Source: Leptothrix sp. (in: b-proteobacteria) (GTDB lineage Bacteria > Pseudomonadota > Gammaproteobacteria > Burkholderiales > Burkholderiaceae_C). Taken from it: a stretch of 64,000 nucleotides of DNA. Positions 37,005 through 46,728 of this stretch are shown one piece after another. The DNA is taken from NCBI GenBank assembly GCA_013822685.1, contig PNKV01000013.1, positions 77,095 through 141,094 on the forward strand, given 5' to 3'. Position numbers and translations under genes: made by a program. Position 1 is the first letter of the stretch. Every line of letters starts with the position of its first letter. The notes beneath the pieces are model-generated. The model did not search any database and was not told the origin of the DNA. It was given only the letters and a program-made list of their open reading frames with translations.

Positions 37005-37016
37005 CTTTACCCCAAA

Positions 37017-37051
37017 GTATCCAAATGGATACAATGTAGCCAACTGGATAC
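37017..37051. promoter_or_regulatory. Tandem 16-base operators between the FAH and TetR genes
   Basis: Site 1, 37017-37032: GTATCCA-AA-TGGATAC, perfect arms. Site 2, 37036-37051: GTAGCCA-AC-TGGATAC, one mismatch. Centres are 19 bases apart. They cover a TACAAT -10-like element for the TetR gene (37030-37035) and a TACTTT -10-like element for the FAH gene. The only plausible binder is the adjacent TetR protein. Confidence 0.78.
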
Positions 37052-37054
37052 TTC

Positions 37055-37696
37055 ATGTCAAACATGAGCAGCACTTCAACCATGCCGGTGGGCAAGCGCC
37101 AACTGATGGACGCGGCCCTGCGCATGCTGGCGCGGCAGCAGCACGCCGAGACCTTGTCGCTTCGCGAATTGGCCCGCGAGGCAGGGCTGAACCACAACAC
37201 CTTCTACCGCCACTTCGACAGCCTGAGCCAGCTGCAAGCCGAGCTCATGAACGAGTTCACCACCCAGTTGCGGCAAGGCACCAGTGCCGCCCGTGCAGAC
37301 GTGGCGCGTGACCCATCAGTGGTCCGCCGCGTTGTGGGCTGGTTGTTTGATTTCGCGGCCAACCACCGCGATCTCTTCTTGGTGGCCTACCGCACGCTTC
37401 ACGGCCCGCCCAACGAAAGCCGCATGGGCCTGCAACGCTGCCTTGACGAGCTGCGCCGCGACATGCTGATTGAGCAGCGCGCCATGAAGCTGCTGCCCGT
37501 TGGTAACGACGCCGTGTGGATGCGGGTGCTGGGCATCTACGGCCGCGCGGTTTATGGCCTGGTGGTGCGCTACCTGGAAGGCCCTGAACAAAGGGACGCT
37601 TTGCTGGGCGAATCCGAAGAACTGCTGCTCATCCTGATCACCGGCACCATGGCCTTGCATCCCCCCTCGCCCACCCGAAAAAGGAGATCCCCATGA
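37055..37696 (+). CDS. TetR-family transcriptional regulator
   Basis: 213 residues. TetR HTH: KRQLMDAALRMLARQQ, then LSLRELAREAGLNHNTFYRHFDSLSQLQAEL. The ligand domain has no recognised specificity. ATG 37055 begins 4 bases after the second operator; ATGs at 37064 and 37082 are alternatives with better spacing to purines. It probably represses itself and the divergent FAH-MBL operon. Overlaps the next small gene by 4 bases. Confidence 0.88.
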   Translation: MSNMSSTSTMPVGKRQLMDAALRMLARQQHAETLSLRELAREAGLNHNTFYRHFDSLSQLQAELMNEFTTQLRQGTSAARADVARDPSVVRRVVGWLFDFAANHRDLFLVAYRTLHGPPNESRMGLQRCLDELRRDMLIEQRAMKLLPVGNDAVWMRVLGIYGRAVYGLVVRYLEGPEQRDALLGESEELLLILITGTMALHPPSPTRKRRSP

Positions 37697-38001
37697 CATC
37701 CATCGAAGACATCGCAGAGCAAGCCCAGGCCGCGTGGCAGTTGGGCATGCAGGACGAGCAGGCAGGCCGCATGGAGTCAGCCCACGCGCACTTTCGCCGG
37801 GCACACGATCTGGTCGTGGACTGCCCTCGCCTGCACCACACCGCCCACGTGCACCTGCTCACGCTCAACATCAAACGGCGCGCCTACCGTGAGTTGCTCA
37901 CCGATGTCTTCTTGCTGGGATTGGCACCGCTGGCCATCTTTGAGATCGTTGCCTTCCTGATAAAGCGGCAGGTGCTGGGCGGCACCATCTGCGCCCGCTG
38001 A
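37693..38001 (+). CDS. Small hypothetical protein with one membrane segment
   Basis: 102 residues, coupled to the TetR gene by a 4-base overlap with AAGGAG upstream. The N-terminal part is TPR-like (QAAWQLGMQDEQAGRMESAHAHFRRAHDLV). A C-terminal hydrophobic helix (LLTDVFLLGLAPLAIFEIVAFLI) follows. No family recognised. Confidence 0.65.
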   Translation: MTSIEDIAEQAQAAWQLGMQDEQAGRMESAHAHFRRAHDLVVDCPRLHHTAHVHLLTLNIKRRAYRELLTDVFLLGLAPLAIFEIVAFLIKRQVLGGTICAR

Positions 38002-38059
38002 GGTAGCTGGTACGCCATTTGCCCGCGAGAAAACCTGTTAACCCAGGAGGCATCGCGAC

Positions 38060-39085
38060 ATGAAAGAGCTTGAAAGGAAAGCCATCCTCGTCACGGGAGG
38101 TGCAGGATTTCTCGGGTCCCACCTGTGCGAACGGCTGCTGGCCATGGGGCATGAAGTCATCTGCCTGGACAACTTCTTCACGGGCACGCGGCGAAACATC
38201 GAGCACCTGCTAGACCATCCGCGCTTCGAATTGATACGCCACGACGTGACCATGCCGCTCTACATCGAGGTAGACGAAATCTTCAACTTCGCCTGCCCGG
38301 CCTCGCCGATCCACTACCAAAGAGATCCGGTTCAAACCACCAAGACCAGCGTGCATGGCGCCATCAACATGCTGGGCTTGGCCAAGCGTGTCAAGGCCAA
38401 GATCCTGCAAGCCTCGACCAGTGAGGTGTATGGAGACCCCAAAATCCATCCCCAGCCCGAGGCGTACTGGGGCCACGTTAACCCCTGCGGCTACCGGTCG
38501 TGTTACGACGAAGGCAAGCGCTGCGCAGAGACCCTGTTCTTTGACTACCACCGGCAACACCAGCTGCGCATCAAGGTCATGCGCATTTTCAACACCTATG
38601 GCCCCGGCATGCACCCGAACGATGGGCGGGTCGTTTCCAACTTCATCGTTCAGGCCTTGCGCAATCAACCCATCACGGTGTTCGGCCAGGGTCAGCAGAC
38701 CCGCTCGTTCTGCTACCGCGACGACCTCATCGAAGGGTGCCTGCGACTCATGCACGACACACCAGACTCGTTCACCGGCCCCCTCAACCTTGGCAATCCG
38801 CATGAGTTCACGGTGCTGTCGCTGGCCGAGTTGATCATCAGGATGACAGGCTCCCGGTCTGAGATCGTGCACCAGCCCCTGCCTGCCGACGATCCAGTCC
38901 AACGGTGCCCGGATATCAGCCTGGCCCGGGCGCAACTTGGATGGTCACCCACCGTGTCGCTTGAAGATGGCCTGCGCAGCACCATTGCCTACTTTGAGGC
39001 GCTGCTCAACGGCGGTGATTTCCAAGCCGCACGCGGACTTCATTCCCTGGTGTCAAACCCCGTCAACATGCACGTTCACCAGTGA
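38060..39085 (+). CDS. UDP-glucuronate decarboxylase-like SDR (UDP-xylose synthase)
   Basis: 341 residues. Extended [20 protein letters not shown] (NAD site), [32 protein letters not shown], the catalytic STSEVYGDP...Y-x-x-x-K (CYDEGKR), and [22 protein letters not shown]. The CLDNFFTG and ACPASP signatures are those of UXS, which makes UDP-xylose from UDP-glucuronate. GGAGG lies 9-13 bases before the ATG. No glycosyltransferase or polysaccharide genes adjoin it. The 169 bases after it hold no gene I can support. Confidence 0.9.
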   Translation: MKELERKAILVTGGAGFLGSHLCERLLAMGHEVICLDNFFTGTRRNIEHLLDHPRFELIRHDVTMPLYIEVDEIFNFACPASPIHYQRDPVQTTKTSVHGAINMLGLAKRVKAKILQASTSEVYGDPKIHPQPEAYWGHVNPCGYRSCYDEGKRCAETLFFDYHRQHQLRIKVMRIFNTYGPGMHPNDGRVVSNFIVQALRNQPITVFGQGQQTRSFCYRDDLIEGCLRLMHDTPDSFTGPLNLGNPHEFTVLSLAELIIRMTGSRSEIVHQPLPADDPVQRCPDISLARAQLGWSPTVSLEDGLRSTIAYFEALLNGGDFQAARGLHSLVSNPVNMHVHQ

Positions 39086-39254
39086 TGACGCGCTTGCATG
39101 TTCTGAATAAAAAGGCCCATGCCAAGGAGGCGCAACTCTATCGCCCCATCTTCTTCCGCTTCGAGAAGCTCGACTTCATGTTCCTCGGCTTCATCAGTTT
39201 CGTGCTGGTCTGTGACGGCCTTGGCTTGTGTTCACACGCCCTGGGGCGATGCCC

Positions 39255-39824
39255 TCACGCAGGGGCAGTCACCCCAGTGAGCATGCCCGCCAGAATCACC
39301 TCCAGCCCCACTTCGATGAACCTCTCGGGCTTTTCGCCCTCCAGCATGCCCTTGCGGTCCAGGTCGACCATGCCGTGCAAGAAGGCCCACAGCGAGACCG
39401 CCAGGTCCTTGGGTTCCCAGCGGGTGGGCACGGCAGCCGCCAGCTGGGTGACGAACTGCCAGACCTCGGTGTGGCTGCTCGGCTCCTGGCCGTTGATGGT
39501 GAAGAACTGCATCTTCACGGCGTAAAGCTCGGGGTGCGACCGCGCAAACTTGAGATAGGCCTGAACCACCGCCCGAATCGCCTCAAGCGGATTCTTGCGG
39601 GCCGCGGCCTTGGTCATCGCGGCCAGAAGCAGTCGCCCCGCCTCGTCGGCCATGGCGTATTCCAGGTCCGCCTTGCTGCTGAAATAGCGGTACAGCGCAT
39701 TGGGCGTGACGCCCAGCTCGATCGCCAGAAAGCGCATGGACAACTCGGCCAGGCCATGCGCCTCGATGTAGGCCATGGCCACCTGCAGGATGCTTTCTTT
39801 GCTCAGTTTGCTGGGGTAGGACAT
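39255..39824 (-). CDS. TetR/AcrR-family regulator of the molybdopterin dehydrogenase operon
   Basis: 189 residues. HTH: KESILQVAMAYIEAHG, then LSMRFLAIELGVTPNALYRYFSSKADLEYAM; a C-terminal TetR_C-like domain follows. Divergent from the 2Fe-2S/molybdopterin operon with 54 bases between start codons. A perfect operator at 39862-39878 is its likely target. By eye, a promoter TTGAGC-18-TAAAAT (39860 to 39831, minus strand) would start transcription at about the A of the ATG. Confidence 0.88.
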   Translation of the reverse strand: MSYPSKLSKESILQVAMAYIEAHGLAELSMRFLAIELGVTPNALYRYFSSKADLEYAMADEAGRLLLAAMTKAAARKNPLEAIRAVVQAYLKFARSHPELYAVKMQFFTINGQEPSSHTEVWQFVTQLAAAVPTRWEPKDLAVSLWAFLHGMVDLDRKGMLEGEKPERFIEVGLEVILAGMLTGVTAPA

Positions 39825-39861
39825 GGCCCAATTTTACCCGCTTGACGATCACCCGCTCAAA

Positions 39862-39878
39862 GGTGTACGCTGTACACC
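39862..39878. promoter_or_regulatory. Perfect TetR-type operator abutting the 2Fe-2S gene start codon
   Basis: GGTGTAC-GCT-GTACACC, 7-base perfect arms, ending on the base before ATG 39879. It covers a -10-like TACGCT (39866-39871), placed 18 bases after TTGACG (39842-39847). Transcription would then begin at or beside the ATG, giving a leaderless or nearly leaderless message. Confidence 0.75.
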
Positions 39879-40334
39879 ATGATGAACACATTCACATTGA
39901 ACGGGCGCCCGGTGTCGGTGGACGTCGAGGACGACATGCCTTTGCTGTGGGCCCTGCGGGACGAGCTGGGCCTGTGTGGCACCAAGTTCGGCTGCGGCGT
40001 CGCGGCCTGCGGGGCCTGCACCGTGCACCTGGACGGCGTGGCGGTGCGTTCATGCGTGATGCCCATGGTCGCCGTGGCGGGCAAGAGCGTGCAGACAATC
40101 GAATCGGCCGACGACCCGGTGCTGGCCAGGCTGCAAGCGGCCTGGATCGCGCACCAGGTGCCGCAATGCGGCTATTGCCAGTCCGGCATGCTGATGGCGG
40201 CCTTGGCCTTGCTCAAGGCCACCCCGCATCCCTCTGACGCCGACATCGATGGCGCCATGACCAACCTGTGCCGGTGCGGCACCTACCAGCGTGTGCGTGC
40301 AGCCATCCACTCAGCGGCGGAGCAAACGGCATGA
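39879..40334 (+). CDS. 2Fe-2S subunit of a xanthine oxidase-family dehydrogenase (IorA-like)
   Basis: 151 residues with two [2Fe-2S] sites: plant-type [19 protein letters not shown], and [10 protein letters not shown] with [11 protein letters not shown]. This is the small subunit of molybdenum hydroxylases such as isoquinoline 1-oxidoreductase and nicotinate/aldehyde dehydrogenases. ATG 39879 or 39882. It overlaps the large-subunit gene by 4 bases. No FAD subunit gene is present, typical of the IorAB type that hands electrons to a cytochrome. Confidence 0.92.
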   Translation: MMNTFTLNGRPVSVDVEDDMPLLWALRDELGLCGTKFGCGVAACGACTVHLDGVAVRSCVMPMVAVAGKSVQTIESADDPVLARLQAAWIAHQVPQCGYCQSGMLMAALALLKATPHPSDADIDGAMTNLCRCGTYQRVRAAIHSAAEQTA

Positions 40335-42589
40335 GCGCGGGCATGAACTCGCCGCTGTCCCGGCGTCGTTTCCTCATCATCGGCAGTGCCGTCACGGGCG
40401 GCCTGCTGGTGGGGTGCGCCCCTGATCCGCACGATCGACTGGGGGCATCCAACCCCGTGCCAGGCGCCGGTGGTGAAGTGTCCCTCAACGGTTGGGTCAA
40501 GATCGCCCCGGATGGCCAGGTCACTGTGGCGATCGCCCGCTCGGAGATGGGACAGGGCGTGATGACCTCCTTGCCCATGCTGCTGGTCGAAGAGCTGGAC
40601 GCGCGCTGGGAAGACGTGCGCGTGGAGCAGGCCCCCGTGGCCCAGCTGTACGCCAACACGGCCCTGGGCCTGAACGTGCTGCCCTTCAGTGGCGACGATG
40701 ACAGCCTGGTCGCGCGTGTCGCGAGGGGTGGCATTCAGCGCCTGGGCTACACCCTGTCTTTGCAGATCACGGGCGGCTCCTCCAGCATCCGCGATGCCTG
40801 GGAGCCCCTGCGGCTGGCTGGCGCCACCGCCCGGGCGATGCTGATCCGGGCCGCCGCGAAGCGCTGGGGCATCGACGCCGCCGGCTGCCGCACCGAGGCC
40901 GGCCACGTTGTCCACCCGACCACCGGGGCCAAGCTGGCTTATGGCGCACTGGCGCAGGAGGCCGCCGCCCTGCCCCCGCCAGATGAGGTCGGCTTCAAGG
41001 ACCCGGCACACTACCGACTGATTGGCAAGCCGGTGAAGCGCACCGACGTTCCGGCCAAGGTCAACGGGTCGGCCGTGTACGGCATCGACATCCGCCAGCC
41101 GGGCATGCTGTACGCCGCCATCCTGCAGTCGCCGGTGTTTGGCGCGGCCGTGGCGTCGGTAGACTCCAGCGCGGCCACCAAGATGCGCGGCGTGGTCAAG
41201 GTGCTGCAGATCTCTGATGGCGTGGTGGTAGTGGCCGACAGCTGGTGGCGCGCCAAGCAGGCCCTGGCCACACTGAAGGTGTCTTACGCGCCCAGCGCCA
41301 ACGACAAGCTCTCATCGGCAAGCATCGAACAACAGTACAAGCAGGCCCTGTCTGACGACGATGGCTTTGCGTTCGCCAACCGGGGCGATGCCCAGCAAGC
41401 GGTCAAGTCGGCCAGCAAGGTGATCGAGGCCACGTACTGGGCGCCCTTTTTGGCACATGCGGCGATGGAGCCTGTCAACTGCGTGGCCCAGGTCAAGGAT
41501 GGCCGGGTGGAGGTGTGGGCATCGACCCAATCACCGTCGCTGGCCAAGTGGAAGGCCGCCCAGGTGGCGGGCGTGGACGGCGATCAAGTGACCTTGCACG
41601 TGCCCTTTCTGGGCGGGGGCTTTGGCCGGCGCCTGGAGGTCGACATGGTGGAGCAGGCCGTCGCGATCGCCAAGGAGCTCGATGGGCGCCCGGTCAAGCT
41701 GGTGTGGTCACGCGAAGAAGACATGCAGCACGACATGTACCGGCCTGCTGCGCTGTCGACCTTTCGGGCGGCCATCGACGCCAAAGGAGGCGTCACCGCC
41801 TGGACCAACCGGGTCGCATCGCAATCCATCGGGCTGGATTGGATGGGCCGCTTGCTGCCTTGGGCGGCTTCTGACACGCCCGACAAGAACCAGATCGAAG
41901 GCGCTTTCGACATCCCCTACGCCTTCGACAGCGTCGAGGTCCGCCAGGTGCGCCCGCAGACGAACGTGCCCGTGGGCTCGTGGCGCAGCGTGGGCCATTC
42001 GTACAACGCCTTCTTCACCGAAAGCTTCGTGGACGAGCTGGCGCATGCCTTGGGCCAGGACCCCGTGGCCTTCCGATTGGCGCGGCTTGGCCGCCACGCG
42101 CGCCACAAGGCGGTGCTGGATATGGCCGCGAGCAAGGCCGGGTGGGGCCAGCCCTTGCCGGCAGGTGTGGCCCGTGGCGTCGCCCTGCACGAGTCGTTTG
42201 GCTCAATCTGCGCGCAGGTGGCCGAGGTGTCCATCGTGGACAAGGCCCTCAAGGTGGGCCGCGTGGTGTGCGTCATCGACTGTGGGGTCGTGGTCAACCC
42301 CGACACGGTCGAGGCCCAAATGCAAAGCAGCATCGCCTACGGCCTGAGCGCGGCCTTGTTTGGCGAGATCACCATCGCCGATGGCCGCGTGGCGCAAAGC
42401 AACTTCAACGACTACGATGCCGTGCGCATGGTGAACATGCCCCCGGTTGAAACCCACATCATGCGCAACACGCACGCACCTGGCGGCGTGGGCGAGCCGG
42501 GCACGCCGCCCATTGCGCCCGCCGTGGCCAACGCGCTGTTCGCCTTGACGGGGCAGCGTGTTCGATCCCTGCCCATCAAGCTGGCCTGA
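40331..42589 (+). CDS. Molybdopterin-binding large subunit, xanthine oxidase family (IorB-like), Tat-exported
   Basis: 752 residues from ATG 40331. The N-terminal twin-arginine signal [15 protein letters not shown] is followed by LLVGC, a possible lipobox. Aldehyde oxidase/xanthine dehydrogenase signatures: [75 protein letters not shown], and [20 protein letters not shown] near the end, with the catalytic-type Glu (VGEPG). The substrate is an unknown aldehyde or N-heterocycle in the periplasm. Regulated with the 2Fe-2S gene by TetR. Confidence 0.92.
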   Translation: MSAGMNSPLSRRRFLIIGSAVTGGLLVGCAPDPHDRLGASNPVPGAGGEVSLNGWVKIAPDGQVTVAIARSEMGQGVMTSLPMLLVEELDARWEDVRVEQAPVAQLYANTALGLNVLPFSGDDDSLVARVARGGIQRLGYTLSLQITGGSSSIRDAWEPLRLAGATARAMLIRAAAKRWGIDAAGCRTEAGHVVHPTTGAKLAYGALAQEAAALPPPDEVGFKDPAHYRLIGKPVKRTDVPAKVNGSAVYGIDIRQPGMLYAAILQSPVFGAAVASVDSSAATKMRGVVKVLQISDGVVVVADSWWRAKQALATLKVSYAPSANDKLSSASIEQQYKQALSDDDGFAFANRGDAQQAVKSASKVIEATYWAPFLAHAAMEPVNCVAQVKDGRVEVWASTQSPSLAKWKAAQVAGVDGDQVTLHVPFLGGGFGRRLEVDMVEQAVAIAKELDGRPVKLVWSREEDMQHDMYRPAALSTFRAAIDAKGGVTAWTNRVASQSIGLDWMGRLLPWAASDTPDKNQIEGAFDIPYAFDSVEVRQVRPQTNVPVGSWRSVGHSYNAFFTESFVDELAHALGQDPVAFRLARLGRHARHKAVLDMAASKAGWGQPLPAGVARGVALHESFGSICAQVAEVSIVDKALKVGRVVCVIDCGVVVNPDTVEAQMQSSIAYGLSAALFGEITIADGRVAQSNFNDYDAVRMVNMPPVETHIMRNTHAPGGVGEPGTPPIAPAVANALFALTGQRVRSLPIKLA

Positions 42590-42674
42590 GCCTTCCAAAC
42601 CATGCTCACCAGTGACCGATCAGCGAGCATGGGCGCGGGATCTCGAGGTCTTCTGCGAGAAGAGCTGAAACAAA

Positions 42675-42709
42675 AAGCCCCTGACTTTCGCTATGAAAAT
42701 CAGGGGCTT
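42675..42709 (-). terminator. Intrinsic terminator of icd
   Basis: AAGCCCCTGA / TCAGGGGCTT, 10-base perfect stem with a 15-base loop. On the minus strand it ends in a run of T after the stem, so it serves icd. It lies ~30 bases past the icd stop. Confidence 0.85.
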
Positions 42710-42740
42710 ACGGGGCGTCACGAGACGCGGTGAAGCGAGA

Positions 42741-43994
42741 TCACATGTGGTCGATCATCACCTGACCAAAGCCAGAACACGACACCTGCGTCGCACCATC
42801 CAGCAGACGCGCGAAGTCATACGTCACCTTCTTGCTCAGGATGGATTTCTCCATCGACGAGATGATCAGGTCAGCCGCTTCGAACCAGCCCATGTGGCGC
42901 AGCATCATTTCGGCCGACAGGATTTCGGAACCGGGGTTCACGTAGTCTTTGCCGGCGTACTTGGGTGCCGTGCCGTGGGTGGCTTCGAACATGGCCACCG
43001 AGTCCGACAAATTGGCGCCCGGGGCAATGCCGATGCCGCCCACTTGCGCGGCCAGGGCGTCAGAGATGTAGTCACCGTTCAGGTTCAACGTGGCGATCAC
43101 GCTGTACTCGGCCGGGCGCAACAAAATCTGCTGCAGGAAGGCGTCGGCGATGGCGTCCTTGACGATGATGTCCTTGCCCGTCTTCGGGTTCTTGAACTTG
43201 CACCATGGGCCGCCATCGATCAGCTCGGCGCCAAATTCGCGCTGGGCCAAGGCATAGCTCCAATCGCGGAAGCCACCTTCGGTGTATTTCATGATGTTGC
43301 CCTTGTGCACGATGGTCACGCTGGGCTTGTCATTGTCGATCGCGTACTGCAGGGCCTTGCGCATCAGGCGCTCGGTGCCTTCGGTAGAGACAGGCTTGAT
43401 GCCGATGCCTGAGGTTTCCGGGAAGCGGATCTTCTTGACGCCGAACTCGGTTTGCAAAAAGGCGATCAGCTTCTTGGCCTTGTCGCTCTTGGCTTCGAAT
43501 TCGATGCCAGCGTAGATGTCTTCCGAGTTCTCGCGGAAGATCACCATGTCGATCTTGTGCGGCTCTTTCACGGGCGAAGGCACACCCTTGAAGTAAGTGA
43601 CCGGGCGCAGGCAAACGTACAAGTCCAGCTCTTGGCGCAGTGCCACGTTCAGCGAGCGGATACCACCGCCCACGGGCGTCGTCAGCGGGCCCTTGATGGA
43701 CACCACGTAGTCCTTAAGGACCTTGAGGGTTTCTTCAGGCAGCCACACATCGGGGCCATAAACCCGGGTGGATTTCTCGCCAGCGTAGATCTCCATCCAA
43801 TGGATCTTGCGCTGACCACCATACGATTTCTCAACGGCCGCATCCACGACCTTGATCATCACCGGGGTGATGTCGAAGCCCGTGCCGTCGCCCTCGATGT
43901 AGGGAATGATGGGGTTGTGGGGAACATTGAGCGAAAAGTCCGGGTTGACCGAAATTTTTTGCCCACCTTCGGGCACTTTGATGTGCTGGAACAT
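42741..43994 (-). CDS. icd: NADP-dependent isocitrate dehydrogenase
   Basis: 417 residues, the length of E. coli Icd. Motifs: [47 protein letters not shown] with the phosphorylation-site Ser of the isocitrate-binding loop, [38 protein letters not shown], and [11 protein letters not shown] in the coenzyme loop. It oxidises isocitrate to 2-oxoglutarate in the TCA cycle. Monocistronic with its own terminator. Confidence 0.96.
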   Translation of the reverse strand: MFQHIKVPEGGQKISVNPDFSLNVPHNPIIPYIEGDGTGFDITPVMIKVVDAAVEKSYGGQRKIHWMEIYAGEKSTRVYGPDVWLPEETLKVLKDYVVSIKGPLTTPVGGGIRSLNVALRQELDLYVCLRPVTYFKGVPSPVKEPHKIDMVIFRENSEDIYAGIEFEAKSDKAKKLIAFLQTEFGVKKIRFPETSGIGIKPVSTEGTERLMRKALQYAIDNDKPSVTIVHKGNIMKYTEGGFRDWSYALAQREFGAELIDGGPWCKFKNPKTGKDIIVKDAIADAFLQQILLRPAEYSVIATLNLNGDYISDALAAQVGGIGIAPGANLSDSVAMFEATHGTAPKYAGKDYVNPGSEILSAEMMLRHMGWFEAADLIISSMEKSILSKKVTYDFARLLDGATQVSCSGFGQVMIDHM

Positions 43995-44186
43995 GATTGT
44001 CGTCTCCGCGTTTGGCGTTTCCGTTAAAACACTGCCATGGATGTCGGCAGCGTGTGCTGAGAATTCTACGCGAGCCCCCTGCGCAGCACGTTAAAAAGAA
44101 GCAACTCGCAAGCCAGTGCTTTTTTGCCAATAATCATGGCCGCCCCAAGCGCTGCATGCCGCATGCCAACCAGGACCACCATTTTG

Positions 44187-44660
44187 ATGATCGAACTGAT
44201 GAAGACGACCGCCCGGCGGGCCGCCACAGCCCTTTGGCTCAGCGCCGTGGCCTGCACACCTGCGCTGGCCCAGGAAGGGCCTCAGCAATTGCCCACCGTG
44301 CCACTGGGCATCACCTTCCACACCATCAAGGCCGAGGTGGCCAGGACCCCTAAACAGCACGAAATCGGGTTGATGAACCGCACCAGCATGGGGCCCAACG
44401 ACGGCATGATCTTTGTATTCGATCGGCCCGTCCAGCAGTGCTTCTGGATGAAGAACACCCTGATCCCCTTGTCGATCGCCTTCATTGCTGATGACGGCAC
44501 CATCGTCAATCTCGACGAAATGAAGCCAGAGACGCTCGATACGCACTGCTCGGCCAAGCCGGTGCGCTACGTGCTGGAAATGAACACGGGTTGGTTCAGC
44601 AAGCGCGGATTGAAGGCCGGCACCAAGGTCACCGGCCAGCCCTTCGGCACTGGCAAGTAA
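44187..44660 (+). CDS. DUF192 exported protein
   Basis: 157 residues from ATG 44187 (CAGGA 10-11 bases upstream; ATG 44199 is possible, and an upstream ATG at 44124 gives no signal peptide). The signal peptide ends ACTPALAQEG. DUF192 core: EVARTPKQHEIGLMNRTSMGPNDGMIFVF, then CFWMKNTLIPLSIAFI and YVLEMNTGWFSKRGLKAG. Function unknown; periplasmic. It ends 4 bases from the convergent patatin gene. Confidence 0.87.
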   Translation: MIELMKTTARRAATALWLSAVACTPALAQEGPQQLPTVPLGITFHTIKAEVARTPKQHEIGLMNRTSMGPNDGMIFVFDRPVQQCFWMKNTLIPLSIAFIADDGTIVNLDEMKPETLDTHCSAKPVRYVLEMNTGWFSKRGLKAGTKVTGQPFGTGK

Positions 44661-44663
44661 ACG

Positions 44664-45605
44664 TCAGCGGGTCTTGGCCGCGATCTTTTCCTTGAGCTGC
44701 TGAAGCACGCTCAAGGCCGCTTCCCGCCCGGCCAGGATCGACAGGCGGCGATTGCCAAAATCACCACCGCCAATGCCCGATAGCCTGGGCCGCATTACCA
44801 CGTCAGCGTCCTGCAACTCGTACTGGCTGATGCTGTGGCCCATGATGTTGAAGGTCTGCAGCAAGATGTCGACCGCGCCCTTGGTCGACTGCCCTTCCGG
44901 GATGGCGGAGATGTCGACCGCGATCACCAGGTCGGCACCCATCTGCCGGGCGTACTTCACCGGGATCGGCGACACCAGCCCACCGTCCACGTACTCTCGC
45001 CCAGCGATGCGCACCGGGGCAAACACCGCGGGCACCGAGCTGGAGGCCCTCACCGCCGTGCCCGGATCACCTCGGCGGAAAAGAATCGGCTGCCCCGAGT
45101 TCAAGTCGGTGGCCACGATGCCCAAGGGCAGCGCCATTTGCTCGATCTGCCGGCCGGCGGTGAAACCCCGCACGAACTTGGCCAGTGCCTCACCCTTCAT
45201 CACTGAGCGCCCGGGGAACACCCAGTCAGTCATGGTTGATTCGTCCAGGTTCATGGCCATGGACTCCAGCTCGCTGGGCGTTTTGCCTGCGGCATAAATG
45301 GCCGCCACCAAGCTGCCGGCCGAGGTGCCCACCACCAGATCCGGCTTGATGCCCTGCTCTTCCAGCACTTGAAGCACACCAATGTGGGCAAAACCGCGAG
45401 CGGCGCCGCCACCCAGAGCCAGGCCGATTTTGGGCGGCTTGGGCACGGACTTGACCACCGGCACTTGAATGACCGCCGGGGCTGGCGGTGGCCCGGCTTG
45501 GCGCGTGGCGCAACCGGCCAGCACCGCCATCAAGCCGATGCAAACGACCACCTTGGCTCGATAGATCAAATCGAAATAAGCAATGTCGTAAAATGTTCTT
45601 CTCAT
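44664..45605 (-). CDS. Patatin-like phospholipase lipoprotein (RssA-like)
   Basis: 313 residues. Lipoprotein signal with GLMAVLAGCATR. Patatin motifs: oxyanion loop LALGGGAARGFAHIG, catalytic Ser in VGTSAGSLVAA, and catalytic Asp in EYVDGGLVSPIP. A lipid acyl hydrolase of the cell envelope is predicted; natural substrate unknown. Divergent from the TauE gene across an AT-rich 100-base gap (45606-45705) that probably holds both promoters. Confidence 0.9.
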   Translation of the reverse strand: MRRTFYDIAYFDLIYRAKVVVCIGLMAVLAGCATRQAGPPPAPAVIQVPVVKSVPKPPKIGLALGGGAARGFAHIGVLQVLEEQGIKPDLVVGTSAGSLVAAIYAAGKTPSELESMAMNLDESTMTDWVFPGRSVMKGEALAKFVRGFTAGRQIEQMALPLGIVATDLNSGQPILFRRGDPGTAVRASSSVPAVFAPVRIAGREYVDGGLVSPIPVKYARQMGADLVIAVDISAIPEGQSTKGAVDILLQTFNIMGHSISQYELQDADVVMRPRLSGIGGGDFGNRRLSILAGREAALSVLQQLKEKIAAKTR

Positions 45606-45705
45606 TTATATAGCATCTTTTTAAACTTCTGCCATTCTTGGAGTAGGCCCTGGTTGCGCAGGCTGCGTGGTCGACCAAGCAGCTTAGTCGTTCCTCACGC
45701 CTCTC

Positions 45706-46680
45706 ATGAAAATCAGAAATCTCGACCTGACCGACAACGCCATCAATGCAGAGCATGAAGCACTTGGCCTGCCGCCTGTTGAGGATGATGTATCGCACCC
45801 TTCAGACCATCCGGTTCTCAGAATTGCAGTGTGGGCGGTGGTGTTCTTGCTGGTGGCCATCTTGTGCTACCTGGCCTCGCGTCTTTTTAATCCTGACAAT
45901 GGACGCACCGGCACTGAACTGATTCTGGAAACGCTCAGCAGCGACACTTTCTGGAAGGCTGTGGCGGTGGGCTTGTTGGCCCAAACGGTAGACGGAGCGC
46001 TCGGCATGGCTTATGGCATCACCTCAACCACGTTCTTGCTGGCATCAGGCGCATCGCCCGCCGTGGCCAGTGCCAGCGTGCACATTGCAGAAGTATTCAC
46101 CACGGGTATTTCGGGCATATCCCATGTCAAGCTGGGAAACGTCAACAAGAATCTTTTTCTTAAATTGCTGATTCCCGGCATGATCGGCTCAATTTTGGGC
46201 GCATGGACGGTTTCATCGATAGACGGCAATCTTATAAAGCCATATGTGGCCGCTTATTTGTTTTGCATGGGTTTATATATCATCAGCAAGGTATTCAAAA
46301 CCATTAAAACCAATAAGCAAGCGCCCAAACACGTGGCCAAGTTGGGGTTGTTTGGCGGTTTTGTAGATGCCGTGGGCGGTGGCGGTTGGGGCCCTGTCGT
46401 GACGACCACCCTCGTGGGCACCGGGCAAGACCCCCGCACCACCATTGGCTCTGTCAACCTGGCCGAGTTCTTCCTGACCTTTGTCAGCGCGATGGTTTTC
46501 GCCATCCTGGTGGGGGAAGGCCCTTGGCCCATCGTGGCAGGCCTGGTGATCGGTGGCCTTTTTGCCGCGCCCTTTGCCGCGGTGCTGACCCGGCGCCTGA
46601 ACACCCGCATTTTGTTGGCGCTGGTAGGCACCGTGATCTCGGTGACCAGCGTTTATAATATATACAAAGCATTCCATTAA
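45706..46680 (+). CDS. TauE/SafE-family sulfite/anion exporter
   Basis: 324 residues, about eight membrane helices. After a ~35-residue soluble N-terminus, the TauE repeats start with AQTVDGALGMAYGITSTTFLLASGASPAVASASVHIAEVF and recur with GFVDAVGGGGWGPVVTTTLVGTG. Family members move sulfite, sulfoacetate or related anions. Directly upstream of sulfite reductase and the cys genes, so sulfite efflux or sulfur uptake is likely. Its codon use (e.g. AAT, ATA near 46140-46320) is more AT-rich than its neighbours. Confidence 0.88.
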   Translation: MKIRNLDLTDNAINAEHEALGLPPVEDDVSHPSDHPVLRIAVWAVVFLLVAILCYLASRLFNPDNGRTGTELILETLSSDTFWKAVAVGLLAQTVDGALGMAYGITSTTFLLASGASPAVASASVHIAEVFTTGISGISHVKLGNVNKNLFLKLLIPGMIGSILGAWTVSSIDGNLIKPYVAAYLFCMGLYIISKVFKTIKTNKQAPKHVAKLGLFGGFVDAVGGGGWGPVVTTTLVGTGQDPRTTIGSVNLAEFFLTFVSAMVFAILVGEGPWPIVAGLVIGGLFAAPFAAVLTRRLNTRILLALVGTVISVTSVYNIYKAFH

Positions 46681-46728
46681 ATCGACAGATTGAATCCGCG
46701 TCAGCATTTTGCTCACAGGCGATGAACC

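Noticed and set aside
36799-37040. Plus-strand frame overlapping the start of the FAH gene
   Set aside because: It is antisense to a supported gene and runs across the operator pair; no homology pattern.
39082-39525. 147-codon plus-strand frame after the UXS gene, starting within its stop region
   Set aside because: Its second half is antisense to the TetR gene, codon use is poor, and no motif or ribosome-binding site supports it. The first ~50 codons (39082-39240) could be a tiny remnant but nothing identifies it.
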